DNA from: CAVVDT01 sp963747005
Lineage (GTDB): Bacteria > Pseudomonadota > Alphaproteobacteria > Rhizobiales > Aestuariivirgaceae
DNA: 64,000 nucleotides
Direction: 5' to 3'
NCBI GenBank assembly: GCA_963747005.1
Contig: CAVVDT010000003.1
Location: forward strand, 434,001-498,000
The notes beneath the pieces were generated by a model. That model was not told the origin of the DNA. It worked only from the letters and a program-made list of their open reading frames with translations, and did no database searches. The translations under genes were made by a program, and so were the position numbers. Shown one piece after another: positions 24,860 to 33,252 of this stretch. Numbering within the stretch: the first letter of the stretch is position 1; each line of letters starts with the position of its first letter.

Positions 24860-25035
24860 CGTCCGCAAGCGATTGACCGTCGGGATCAGGGTTTCGGCCC
24901 CGGTCCCGGCCGGCGCATTACTTCCTGTCATATTCCCTTCACAAGCATCTGATTAACTTCGCGCCGATGCAACAAGCAGCGCGAAGTATCCGGCAATGCG
25001 GCCGGAGCCATTCAAACCAAACAACAGCAAGAGCA

Positions 25036-25257
25036 ATGACAATGCATTTTGGAACTGTAAAATCCTTCGACCCGGTCAGACAGACCGGCATCATCATCCC
25101 CGAGGCGGGCCGCCGGCCCATCCGCATCGATCGCGAGGCGGTCAACCGCGCCGGCCTCGGCCAGGTCGCCGAGGGCCAGCGCCTCGGCTTCAGCGTGGCG
25201 AGGAGCCGCCGCGGGCCGCGCGCCGTCGACCTGTGGGCCACCTGGTCGGGTCGCTAG
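25036..25257 (+). CDS. diverged cold-shock-domain protein
   Basis: 73 residues (start at 25036 or 25042). The opening MHFGTVKSFDPVRQTGIIIP aligns with a cold-shock domain. The RNP1 aromatic core is replaced (RQTGIII instead of KGFGFI) and RNP2 has become RPIRIDREAV. The end is Arg-rich (SVARSRRGPRAVDLW). RNA binding through stacking aromatics is therefore doubtful, although basic residues could still contact nucleic acid. It lies in tandem with a canonical cold-shock gene, so duplication and divergence is likely. Confidence 0.75.
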   Translation: MTMHFGTVKSFDPVRQTGIIIPEAGRRPIRIDREAVNRAGLGQVAEGQRLGFSVARSRRGPRAVDLWATWSGR

Positions 25258-25419
25258 GCGCCCCCGTCCGCTACCCCCCTCATCGCTGGACACCGTGTCG
25301 CCCGCGTCGCCGGTTGCGCAAAATTGCCCTCTCGCCAGCCGACCCAAGGGACCGTAGGTTAACGTGACGGTGCGCCTTGGGCGCGCCTGTTGTGCGGAAA
25401 CAACATTCAGGAGGCTCAA

Positions 25420-25821
25420 TTGTCGACGAGCGTTAAGGACTTGATGGCGGCCGCCAACGCGGCGGTGCCGAAGATTACCCCGGCCGAGGCCAAGGCGGCC
25501 ATGGCGAAGCCCGATACCCTGGTGGTCGACGTTCGCGATGGACCGGAAGTGGAGGCGAGCGGCAAGGTCAAGGGTGCGGTTCATGTGTCGCGCGGCATGC
25601 TCGAATTTCGCGCCGATCCCGCCTCGCCCTATCACATCGCGGCGTTTTCCCCGGAAAAGACCATCATCGTCTATTGCGCCTCGGGCGGGCGCTCGGCGCT
25701 GGCCGGCAAGCTCCTGAAGGACATGGGCTACGACAAGGTGCTCAATCTCGGCGCCTTCAAGGACTGGGTCGAAGGCGGTGGCGCGATCGAGCGGCCCCTG
25801 GACCCGGGTATGAAGCCCTAA
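25420..25821 (+). CDS. rhodanese-like domain protein
   Basis: 133 residues from a TTG start, fixed by a perfect AGGAGG at 5-bp spacing. The single rhodanese domain shows TLVVDVRDGPEVEASGKVKGA and the active-site loop YCASGGRSALAG with the catalytic Cys. The C-terminal GAFKDWVEGGGAIE is the usual rhodanese ending. It is a sulfurtransferase of the stand-alone GlpE-like type and is cytosolic. Its stop overlaps that of the convergent VOC gene by 4 bp. Confidence 0.9.
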   Translation: MSTSVKDLMAAANAAVPKITPAEAKAAMAKPDTLVVDVRDGPEVEASGKVKGAVHVSRGMLEFRADPASPYHIAAFSPEKTIIVYCASGGRSALAGKLLKDMGYDKVLNLGAFKDWVEGGGAIERPLDPGMKP

Positions 25822-26243
25822 TCGGGGAGGCTCACCGCGCCATCCTTGGCGAGCGTAAAGCCGGGGTTCCACGCCACTTCCCACAGATGGCCGTCGAGGT
25901 CGCGGAAATAGCCGGCATAGCCGCCCCAGAAGGTATCGGCGGCCGGCTTCACCATGATGGCCCCGGCTTGCGCCGCCTCGGCAATGACTGCATCTGCTTC
26001 AGCCTTCGAGCGGGCATTGTAGGCGAACGCCACGGCCGCGCCTCCCGAGCGCTCGGGCTGCAGGCCGGCATCGGCGGCGAGATTGGCAAAAGGATAGAGC
26101 GCCACCACCATGCCGCCCACCTGGAAGAACGAAACACCCTCGGCCCCGCGCATGGAGCGCTTCCAGCCGAGTTGCTCATAAAAGCGGGTGCTGGCCGAAA
26201 GATCGGCCACCCCGAGGGTCAGGAGGGAAAGGCGCTGTTCCAT
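25818..26243 (-). CDS. VOC (glyoxalase/bleomycin-resistance) family protein
   Basis: 141 residues from the second in-frame Met (MEQRLSLLTLGVADLS). Two beta-alpha-beta-beta-beta modules are recognisable: LLTLGVADLSASTRFYEQLGW, and AAVAFAYNARSKAEADAVI through RDLDGHLWEVAWNP. The Glu in HLWEV fits a metal ligand. It is a cytosolic monomer or dimer whose substrate cannot be told from sequence. It is convergent with the rhodanese gene. Confidence 0.88.
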   Translation of the reverse strand: MEQRLSLLTLGVADLSASTRFYEQLGWKRSMRGAEGVSFFQVGGMVVALYPFANLAADAGLQPERSGGAAVAFAYNARSKAEADAVIAEAAQAGAIMVKPAADTFWGGYAGYFRDLDGHLWEVAWNPGFTLAKDGAVSLPD

Positions 26244-26361
26244 ATCACGGAACCTATCAGACATGCCCCCTGTGTGGAAATCGGGACTTGTGATAGCCCC
26301 TGCATGTCTCGATACTGACCGCCCCCGCCAACCCGATCTCTCTCGAGGATCTCCGCCGCCA

Positions 26362-26985
26362 ATGCTCCCCGAACGCCTGGTCCGTGGCTATATGAACTTT
26401 CGCACCGGCCGCTACGATGCCGAAAGGGAACGCAACCTCAAGCTCGCCAGCCAGGGCCAGCACCCGCGCGTCATGGTGATTGCCTGCTGCGATTCGCGCG
26501 CCGCGCCGGAAATGGTCTTCGATGCCGATCCGGGTGAGCTTTTCGTGGTGCGCAACGTCGCCAACCTGGTGCCGCCCTATGCCCCGGACGGGCGCCATCA
26601 TTCCACCTCGGCGGCGCTGGAGTTTGCCGTTCTGTCGCTGAAGGTCGAGCATGTGCTCGTCATGGGCCATGGCCGTTGCGGCGGCATCGATGCCATGCTC
26701 TCGAACGCCGATCCGCTGTCGAGAAGCGACTTCATCGGGCAATGGATGGCGCAGGTGCGCGACATCGTCGACGAGACGGGCGCATCCGGCGACCATCGCC
26801 ACCCCAATACGGCGGTGGAGCGTGCCGCGGTCGAGCATTCGCTTGCCAACCTCCGGACGTTTCCGTGGATCCGCTCGCGCGAGACCCGCGGCGAGCTTCA
26901 CCTGCACGGCGCCTGGTACGACATCGGGCTGGGCGAACTGCACGTGCTCGAGCAGCCCGACCATAGCTGGTCGACGCTGGCGTGA
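26362..26985 (+). CDS. beta-class carbonic anhydrase
   Basis: 207 residues. The zinc site motifs CCDSRAAPE and HGRCGG are intact, as are VRNVANLVPPY and SAALEFAVLSL. This is a full-length beta-carbonic anhydrase that interconverts CO2 and bicarbonate in the cytoplasm. The start at MLPERLVRGY was chosen because upstream residues are Pro/Arg-rich shadow sequence. It is convergent with the amidinotransferase that ends 7 bp downstream. Confidence 0.93.
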   Translation: MLPERLVRGYMNFRTGRYDAERERNLKLASQGQHPRVMVIACCDSRAAPEMVFDADPGELFVVRNVANLVPPYAPDGRHHSTSAALEFAVLSLKVEHVLVMGHGRCGGIDAMLSNADPLSRSDFIGQWMAQVRDIVDETGASGDHRHPNTAVERAAVEHSLANLRTFPWIRSRETRGELHLHGAWYDIGLGELHVLEQPDHSWSTLA

Positions 26986-26991
26986 AGAGCG

Positions 26992-27978
26992 TCACGCCGC
27001 GTCGCGGCGCAGCGGCAGGGTGATGCAGCGGATGGCGCCACCCCAAAAGCCGATCTGATCGCACGGCGTCGGAACCGGCTCGATGCCGTGCCGGCCCAGC
27101 TCGTCCATCACCCGGTTGAAACGGGGGTCGATCATGTAGTGCCGCTCATCGAGCGAGACGCCGACGGTGGCGTGATGCATCATTTCCTCTTCGGTGATCT
27201 CGATCACCTCCCAGTCCCGGAGAGGTGCGGGCAGGCCCTCGGCCAGCGCCGGCATGTAGGCCATGAGGAGGCCGGGGCGCAGAAGGCACATGATGCCGAG
27301 GGCATGCAGGATGGCCCCCTTGATGGGGACGGCATGCACCTGGTAGCCCCAGCGCTCGATATAGCGTTTGAGCCATGAAAGCCCGGCGGCGTTGGAGCAC
27401 AGGTCGCCCTGGCCGACCATGATATCCTGCCCGTGAATGAGGATGTCGCCGCCTTCCAGGAACGGTCCCGGCCCCTCGCCCGACGGGGTCCACGGCGCGG
27501 ACTGCGGCATCGCGACATGGTGGGCTTCCGGATCGGCCTCGATCATCGGCAAGACGAGGTCGCGCAACGGGAAGACCTCCTTGCGGCGATAGGCGCGGCG
27601 GATGGAAATCTCCATGTAATGCTTGCCGATGACAAAGACCGGATCGGCCGGATAAAGCTGCGAATGGCCTTGTTGCAGGGCGCCCAGATAGTCGCGTTCT
27701 TCGGCGGTGAAGGGGCGCGGGCGGTGCACCTTGACGCCGAAGGCCTCGTAGGTCGCCGCCACGCCGTCCATTTGTTCCACAGTGCGCTGGTAGCGCTCGG
27801 GGAAGGTCGCGGCGATGTCGAGCGGCCGCTTGCCATTGTCGAGGAGGGCGGTGCGCAATTCCTCGTTGTAGTGCGACAGGTCCCTGCCGTAGGGCGGCAG
27901 GTGCAGGCCGTCCGCGATGCCCACCACCACTTCGCGCAACGGCCCGAATTCGCTGTGCGATCCGAAACTCTCGTTCAT
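26992..27978 (-). CDS. amidinotransferase family protein (glycine/inosamine amidinotransferase-like)
   Basis: 328 residues of the guanidino-group-modifying superfamily. Catalytic features are FLEGGDILIHGQDIMVGQG (Asp), the central GAILHALGIMCLLRPG (His) and GGAIRCITLPL (nucleophilic Cys near residue 318). The overall pattern, including a Ser/Asn stretch followed by GLSWLKRYI, resembles arginine:glycine amidinotransferases more than arginine deiminases. It may make or transfer guanidino groups, which is notable in a window that also encodes creatinase. The exact acceptor is unknown. It is cytosolic. Confidence 0.75.
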   Translation of the reverse strand: MNESFGSHSEFGPLREVVVGIADGLHLPPYGRDLSHYNEELRTALLDNGKRPLDIAATFPERYQRTVEQMDGVAATYEAFGVKVHRPRPFTAEERDYLGALQQGHSQLYPADPVFVIGKHYMEISIRRAYRRKEVFPLRDLVLPMIEADPEAHHVAMPQSAPWTPSGEGPGPFLEGGDILIHGQDIMVGQGDLCSNAAGLSWLKRYIERWGYQVHAVPIKGAILHALGIMCLLRPGLLMAYMPALAEGLPAPLRDWEVIEITEEEMMHHATVGVSLDERHYMIDPRFNRVMDELGRHGIEPVPTPCDQIGFWGGAIRCITLPLRRDAA

Positions 27979-28012
27979 GCCCTCTCCCTTTCCGGCAACC
28001 GACGGCGGGCGA

Positions 28013-28738
28013 TTATGGCAGCCGCGCCGTGCGGCGCAAGACCGGCGGCGGCGGTATTTCCGACAGCGCCGGTTCCAGTTCGCGCAACAGCTTTTTCAGC
28101 ATCGCCTTGCGGAAGGCGCTGTAGTCGAGCGCCGGTTCAACGAAGGCATGCGGCCCGGCCATGACGTTGGCGCGGTAATAAAGGGCGAGATCGGCATCGT
28201 CGGTAAGCACGGCGAGCCCGTTGATAGTGATGCCCGCCGCAATGGCAGCGATACGCACCTGGGCGGGCTCCGGGCCGACATTGCTCTTGCCGTCGCCGGA
28301 GATGTCGATGCGGCTGGCATAGCCGTCATAGCCGTTGTCGGCGAGCAGGTGCATGGCTTGCGCCATGGCCGAGCCGATGGCGGTCAGATATCCGAGGTTC
28401 TGGTTCTTCACCTTGTCGATCTCATCGGCAAGGGCGGCAATGTCGGCTTCGCTGCGCAGCACCCGCCACGGCACCGCCGGCTCTTGCTGCGGCACCCCGG
28501 CCCACAGGAACAGCGCGAACGCCACGCCCTTGTCGTGGGAGAGGATGGCACCGATAACGGCGGGGTTCCGGAGGGCAGCGGAAATGCCGCGCATCTGCAG
28601 GGAAAACTCGGCATCGTCGACCGACAGCGAACAGTCGACGCCGAGGACCAGTTCGATCGAAACCGGCTCGCCTGCCTCAGCCGGGCGCGTAGTGAGGATC
28701 GTGATCAGCACCAGGGCGGCGGCGGTGAGGGGCTTCAA
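28013..28738 (-). CDS. DUF1194 (von Willebrand A-like) secreted protein
   Basis: 241 residues from a TTG that overlaps the upstream stop. The signal peptide (about 1-22, AEA) is followed by a vWA-like domain: IELVLGVDCSLSVDDAEFSLQ corresponds to a modified MIDAS motif (DxSxS), and SRIDISGDGKSNVGP supplies the second loop. It is periplasmic. DUF1194 proteins have no established function. It is co-transcribed with another DUF1194 gene immediately upstream, and a third paralog is at 53220-53966. Confidence 0.85.
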   Translation of the reverse strand: MKPLTAAALVLITILTTRPAEAGEPVSIELVLGVDCSLSVDDAEFSLQMRGISAALRNPAVIGAILSHDKGVAFALFLWAGVPQQEPAVPWRVLRSEADIAALADEIDKVKNQNLGYLTAIGSAMAQAMHLLADNGYDGYASRIDISGDGKSNVGPEPAQVRIAAIAAGITINGLAVLTDDADLALYYRANVMAGPHAFVEPALDYSAFRKAMLKKLLRELEPALSEIPPPPVLRRTARLP

Positions 28739-29490
28739 CGGGGATCACCGGCGGCGGCGACGGCGATGGCCGGCGGCAGGCCCGACAGCGCCGGCAGGAT
28801 CTCGCGCAACAGCTTGCGGTGGATCATGTCGGCATAATCGCTGTAGTCGTGCGCCCGCTCCACGAAGGCATCAGCGCCCAGGATCACCTTGTCGCGATAA
28901 TAGGCGGCGAGCTTGTCGTCGTCGGTCTCGATCGCCAGTCCGTTGACCGTCACGCCTGCCGCCAGCAGCCGGGGGTGCACCTGTTCTGGCCACGGTGCGC
29001 GGTTGTTGCGCCCGTCGCCCGACACATCGATCACCCGGCGAACCCCGACGAAGTCGTTGCTCGCCAGCAGATCGAGCGAAGCCGCAAGCCCCGCACCGAT
29101 GCTGGTGTAGCTGGAGTTGGCGACGCGGCGGACGCGGGTAGCGAGAAACGCAAAGGCGCGCGATGTGCGTTCATCCACAAGCTGATGGAAGGGCAGCACC
29201 ACCTGGGTGCTTTGCGGCTCCGACCATTCCAGTATCGCCACTGCGACGCCGCCGGGCCCGGCTTTCTCGATGGCCGCTATGATGTCGGCCTGGCGGAAGG
29301 CTGCGGCGATGCCGTTGATCTGCAGGGCGAACTCATCGGAATCGACGCTGGCCGAGACATCGAGCGCCAGCACCAGTTCCAGCGCCACCGGCGTGCGCGT
29401 CTGGGCGAATGCACCGCCTGCCGGCGCCGTCAGCGCCAGCGCTGCCACCAAACCCAGTCCTGCGCCCCAGGCTGTGCATCGGCTTGCCAT
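28735..29490 (-). CDS. DUF1194 (von Willebrand A-like) secreted protein
   Basis: 251 residues with a signal peptide (1-30, GAFAQ). The vWA-like MIDAS DVSASVDSDEFALQ is intact (DxSxS), and RRVIDVSGDGRNNRAP gives the second metal loop. The C-terminal AHDYSDYADMIHRKLLREI is shared with its neighbours. It overlaps the next DUF1194 gene by 4 bp. Probably both are envelope proteins binding a divalent cation and a protein partner. The partner is unknown. Confidence 0.87.
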   Translation of the reverse strand: MASRCTAWGAGLGLVAALALTAPAGGAFAQTRTPVALELVLALDVSASVDSDEFALQINGIAAAFRQADIIAAIEKAGPGGVAVAILEWSEPQSTQVVLPFHQLVDERTSRAFAFLATRVRRVANSSYTSIGAGLAASLDLLASNDFVGVRRVIDVSGDGRNNRAPWPEQVHPRLLAAGVTVNGLAIETDDDKLAAYYRDKVILGADAFVERAHDYSDYADMIHRKLLREILPALSGLPPAIAVAAAGDPR

Positions 29491-29534
29491 GCGGCAACCA
29501 TAGCGCTTCGCCGCTTTCGCGTCATCGCGACCTT

Positions 29535-30026
29535 TCAGTCGCTTTCGCCGGAAAGACCGGTGCCCGATTTTCCCGTCGAATCCATGGGATAGTGGAAAGA
29601 GGCATAGCGCAGCACCACCACCGAGACCGCCAGAAACAGGATGGCGCCGGCCAGCATGAGCACCGGCCAGCCGGTCTGGTGCTCCACATTGACGATGTCG
29701 ATGAGATGGCGGGTCACTGCCGTGATGCCCACGTAAATGAGAAAGCGCACCGGCATGTGATTGGTCTTGAAGTAGATGCCGACCATGGCGCCGATTTCGA
29801 GGTAGATGAACAGCAGCAGCAGATCCTCGATCCCGGCCCCGCCCTTGTCGGCCATGGCCATGAAGGCCTTCACCGCCGCCCACACGGTGGCCGCCCCGAT
29901 ACCGAACAGCGCCAGCTTGTGGAAGATGTGCACAAGCACATTGCCCAGCGCATCGCCGAGCACCCCGATCGACTGGTCGGTGGCCTTGAGGCGATCGGGA
30001 ATGGTAGTCTCCGGCTTGTCGCTCAT
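29535..30026 (-). CDS. PsiE-like phosphate-starvation-inducible membrane protein
   Basis: 163 residues starting MSDKPETTIPDRL. Four membrane helices are evident, with DLLLLFIYLEIGAMVGIYF and MPVRFLIYVGITAVTRHLI being the recognisable PsiE family stretches. It is an inner-membrane protein of unknown biochemical role. In E. coli psiE is induced by phosphate limitation; no Pho box was found here. The longer frame from 30083 was rejected because it overlaps the divergent enolase-family start. Confidence 0.8.
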   Translation of the reverse strand: MSDKPETTIPDRLKATDQSIGVLGDALGNVLVHIFHKLALFGIGAATVWAAVKAFMAMADKGGAGIEDLLLLFIYLEIGAMVGIYFKTNHMPVRFLIYVGITAVTRHLIDIVNVEHQTGWPVLMLAGAILFLAVSVVVLRYASFHYPMDSTGKSGTGLSGESD

Positions 30027-30082
30027 GGCTGCGATGGTAGCTGGCCGGGGGACGAGCCGCAACGAAGGACTGATACCCGACA

Positions 30083-31267
30083 ATGAAGATCACCGCCGTC
30101 CGGGCCACGCCCGTCAACATCCCGCTGGAAGCGCCCTATGTGTGGTCCTACGGCAGCCTGCCGGGCTTCACCCAGACCATCATCGAGGTGGAGACCGATG
30201 AGGGTCTGACCGGTATCGGCGAGGCGCCGGGCGCCGGGGCGGCTGACACGGTGGCCAAACGCTTTGCACCGGCTCTCGCCGGGCGCGATCCCTTCGACAT
30301 CGCCGGCGCCGAGGAACGCTGCGTGCCTTCAGCGCGCGGCGTCCAGTCGATCGTCGACTTTGCGACCCTCTCGGCTTTCGGCGGACTGGAGATGGCGCTG
30401 TGGGACCTGCGCGGCAAGGCCTGGGGCCAGCCCCTCTATCAGCTTCTGGGCGGCGCGGTGAAAAAGGAAATCGCCTTTGCCGATTATTTCGCCTACCGCC
30501 TGGAGAAGGACGGCTTCGGCGGCGAGGCCGACCCCGAGGCGGTGGCCGATTATTGCCTGAAGCTGAGGGCTGAGTGCGGCACCACCATCTTCGAGGGCAA
30601 GGTGTCGGACGCCGACCCGAGGGACGCCATCGCGCTGGTGAAGACGCTGAGGGTGCGCCTCGGCGATGCCGCCATCATCCGCATCGATTCCAACCACGCC
30701 TATTCGCTTGCGACCGCCCGCCAGTTGGCACCGGCGTTCGAGGAACTCGGCGTGGCCAACTGGGAAGACCCGGTCGGCACCTGGGAGGAAATGGCACGCC
30801 TCCGGCCCTTCACGCGGCTGCCCTTTTCCTCCCACAACCTCGATCTCCCCAAGGCCGTCAACCTCGGTGTGCCCGATGCCCTCGTCACCAACATCGCCGG
30901 CCATGGCGGCATCGCCCGGGCGGTGAAATTCATCGCCGCCTGCGAGGCGATGGGCATCGACTTCTGGTGCTATTCGGGCGATTCCGGCGTGGCGAACGCG
31001 GCCTACCTGCATCTGCTCGCATCGCAAGGCTGGGCCATCAAGCCGAGCCAGTCGCTGTTTCGCATGCAGCCCATCGACGTCATCGCCGAAGGCCCGTTCC
31101 GGCCGAAGAACAATGTCCTCAAGGTACCGGAAGGCGCAGGGCTCGGCGTCACCCTGTCGCCCGAGCGCCTGAAGCGCGCGCATGAACTGTTTCTGCGTGA
31201 CGGGGTGATGAACAAGTACCACGACCCCGAAAGACCCGGGACGTTCCGGCGGCTGCCCTACGCCTGA
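30083..31267 (+). CDS. enolase-superfamily (mandelate racemase/muconate-lactonizing) enzyme
   Basis: 394 residues. The N-terminal capping domain starts MKITAVRATPVNIPLEAPYV. The barrel has metal ligands RIDSNHAYSL (Asp), NWEDPVG (Glu) and SSHNLDLP. The base TIFEGKVSD carries a catalytic Lys, and NIAGHGGIARAVKF and FWCYSGDSG close the site. The family includes dehydratases, racemases and betaine epimerases. The second-half pattern fits dehydratase- or epimerase-type members, but the substrate is not predictable from sequence. It is divergent from psiE and convergent with kup. Confidence 0.85.
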   Translation: MKITAVRATPVNIPLEAPYVWSYGSLPGFTQTIIEVETDEGLTGIGEAPGAGAADTVAKRFAPALAGRDPFDIAGAEERCVPSARGVQSIVDFATLSAFGGLEMALWDLRGKAWGQPLYQLLGGAVKKEIAFADYFAYRLEKDGFGGEADPEAVADYCLKLRAECGTTIFEGKVSDADPRDAIALVKTLRVRLGDAAIIRIDSNHAYSLATARQLAPAFEELGVANWEDPVGTWEEMARLRPFTRLPFSSHNLDLPKAVNLGVPDALVTNIAGHGGIARAVKFIAACEAMGIDFWCYSGDSGVANAAYLHLLASQGWAIKPSQSLFRMQPIDVIAEGPFRPKNNVLKVPEGAGLGVTLSPERLKRAHELFLRDGVMNKYHDPERPGTFRRLPYA

Positions 31268-31278
31268 GCCACGCCCCC

Positions 31279-33219
31279 TCAGATCGTCACCTGCCCGCCC
31301 ATTTCCACCACCCTATTGGGGGGGATGCGGAAATAGTCGATGGCCGTTGCCGACATCTTGTAGAGGCGGATGAACAGCCGGTCCTGCCACAACGGCATGC
31401 CGGTGTTGCGCGCCGCACGCAGCGAGTTGCGCCCGAGGAAGAACGAGGTGCTCATCAGGTTGAGATCGAGCCCCTTTTCGCGCAGCAGTGCCAGGATGCG
31501 CGGCATGCTCGGGGTCTCCATGTAGCCGAAAGTGGCGATCACCCGTACCAGCCCTTCAACCTTCCTGTCGATGACCAGCTTTTCGCCGTTCGGCACGTGC
31601 GGCTGATCGCTCGCCCTGATGGTCAAGAGCATGGTGTTCTCGTGCAGGACGTGGTTGTGCTTGAGGTTGTGCAGGAGGGCGCGCGGGGTATCGTCGGGAT
31701 CGCTGGTCAGGAAGATGGCGGTGCCGGAAGTGCGCAAGGGGCTGGACTTGCGGATCATGGCGGCGAAGTCGGCGACCGGCAGGCTGTCGCGCAACGCTAT
31801 GCGCCCGAGGATGGCAGTGCCGCGCGCCCAGGTCCACATGATCAGGGCCATGACCATGGCGATACCCACCGGCACATAGCCGCCATCGGTGATCTTGAAA
31901 AGGCTGGCGACGAAGAAGCCGACATCGACCAGCATGAAAGGCGCGATCAGCATCAGCGCCACGCCGAGCGACCAGCGCCACTTGCGGTGCACCAGCACGA
32001 AGGCAAGGCACGAGGTGACCACCATGGTCGCTGTCACCGTGATCCCGTAGGCGCTGGCGAGCGCCCCCGAGCTCCTGAAGCCGAGAACCAGCGCCAGCAC
32101 CCCCAGCAGCAGCAGCACGTTTACCTGGCCGATATAGATCTGGCCCTCCTGTTCCTCGGAGGTATGGCTGATCAGCATGCGCGGCAACAGGCCGAGCTGA
32201 ATCGCCTGCCGGGTGATGGAGAAGGCGCCGGTGATCACCGCCTGGCTGGCGATGATGGTGGCGAGGGTGGCGAGGATGACCAGTCCCAAAAGCATCCAGC
32301 CCGGCGCCATCAGGAAGAAGGGATTGGCGAGGGTTTCCGGGTGCGCCAGGACCAGGGCGCCCTGGCCGAGATAATTGAGGACAAGCGAGGGAAACACCAG
32401 CCCCATCCAGGCGGTGCGAATGGGGCCGGCGCCGAAGTGGCCCATGTCGGCGTAAAGCGCCTCCGCCCCGGTCACTGCCAGGAAGATCGAGCCCAGCGCC
32501 ACCAGCGAGCCAAGTCCGTGGTTGATGAGGAACTGCAACCCGTTGAGCGGATTGAGGGCGGCAAGGATGGTGAAGTCGTCGACGATGTGGCGGATGCCGA
32601 GGCCCGCCATAACCAGGAAGAACACGGCGCAGATCGGCCCGAAGAAAATCGCCACCCGCGCCGTGCCGCGGCTCTGCACCATGAACAGCGCCAGCAGGAT
32701 GGCGGCCGCGATCCACACCACATAGGGCTCGAACACCGGGGTTACCAGCTTGAGGCCTTCCACAGCCGCCAGCACCGAAATGGCCGGGGTGATGAGGGCA
32801 TCGCCATAGAACAGCGCGCCGCCCGCCACCCCTAGCACGAACACCGCCCCGAAGCCGCGCCCGATGGCGCTCTGGCACAGCGCCATCAGAGACAGTACGC
32901 CGCCCTCGCCACGGTTGTCGGCGCGCGTCAGGAACCACACGTATTTGCAGGTGACGACGATCACCAGCGCCCAGACCAGGAGCGACACCACACCGATCAC
33001 TTCGTGGCGGGTCACCCCGTCGGCGGCGACCCGGTCGAGCGATTCCCGGATGGCATAGAGCGGACTGGTGCCGATGTCGCCGTAAACGACGCCGGTGGTA
33101 CCGAGCGTCAGTTGCCAGAAGCGACGCTTTGAGGGGCCTTCCGGGCCGGCGCTTTCGTCGGCGGGGGATGGCTCGGGGTCAGTCATCTCAATGTCCAGAT
33201 GATCAGCGATGGCCGCCAC
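31279..33219 (-). CDS. kup: Kup potassium uptake protein
   Basis: 646 residues. The Kup signature TTGVVYGDIGTSPLYAIRESL is intact, followed by about twelve membrane helices (VLGVAGGALFYGDALITPAISVL is another diagnostic stretch). A C-terminal cytoplasmic domain of about 180 residues follows. It mediates proton-coupled potassium import at the inner membrane. The start is 33219 or the next Met at 33186; the ribosome-binding site does not decide between them. It is convergent with the enolase-family gene. Confidence 0.95.
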   Translation of the reverse strand: MAAIADHLDIEMTDPEPSPADESAGPEGPSKRRFWQLTLGTTGVVYGDIGTSPLYAIRESLDRVAADGVTRHEVIGVVSLLVWALVIVVTCKYVWFLTRADNRGEGGVLSLMALCQSAIGRGFGAVFVLGVAGGALFYGDALITPAISVLAAVEGLKLVTPVFEPYVVWIAAAILLALFMVQSRGTARVAIFFGPICAVFFLVMAGLGIRHIVDDFTILAALNPLNGLQFLINHGLGSLVALGSIFLAVTGAEALYADMGHFGAGPIRTAWMGLVFPSLVLNYLGQGALVLAHPETLANPFFLMAPGWMLLGLVILATLATIIASQAVITGAFSITRQAIQLGLLPRMLISHTSEEQEGQIYIGQVNVLLLLGVLALVLGFRSSGALASAYGITVTATMVVTSCLAFVLVHRKWRWSLGVALMLIAPFMLVDVGFFVASLFKITDGGYVPVGIAMVMALIMWTWARGTAILGRIALRDSLPVADFAAMIRKSSPLRTSGTAIFLTSDPDDTPRALLHNLKHNHVLHENTMLLTIRASDQPHVPNGEKLVIDRKVEGLVRVIATFGYMETPSMPRILALLREKGLDLNLMSTSFFLGRNSLRAARNTGMPLWQDRLFIRLYKMSATAIDYFRIPPNRVVEMGGQVTI

Positions 33220-33252
33220 GCCAAGTGCTCGTGCGGGGGCGGCGGGAAGCTC

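Noticed and set aside
31597..32835. Plus-strand frame opposite kup
   Set aside because: It is His/Gln/Gly-rich antisense to a strongly supported potassium transporter.
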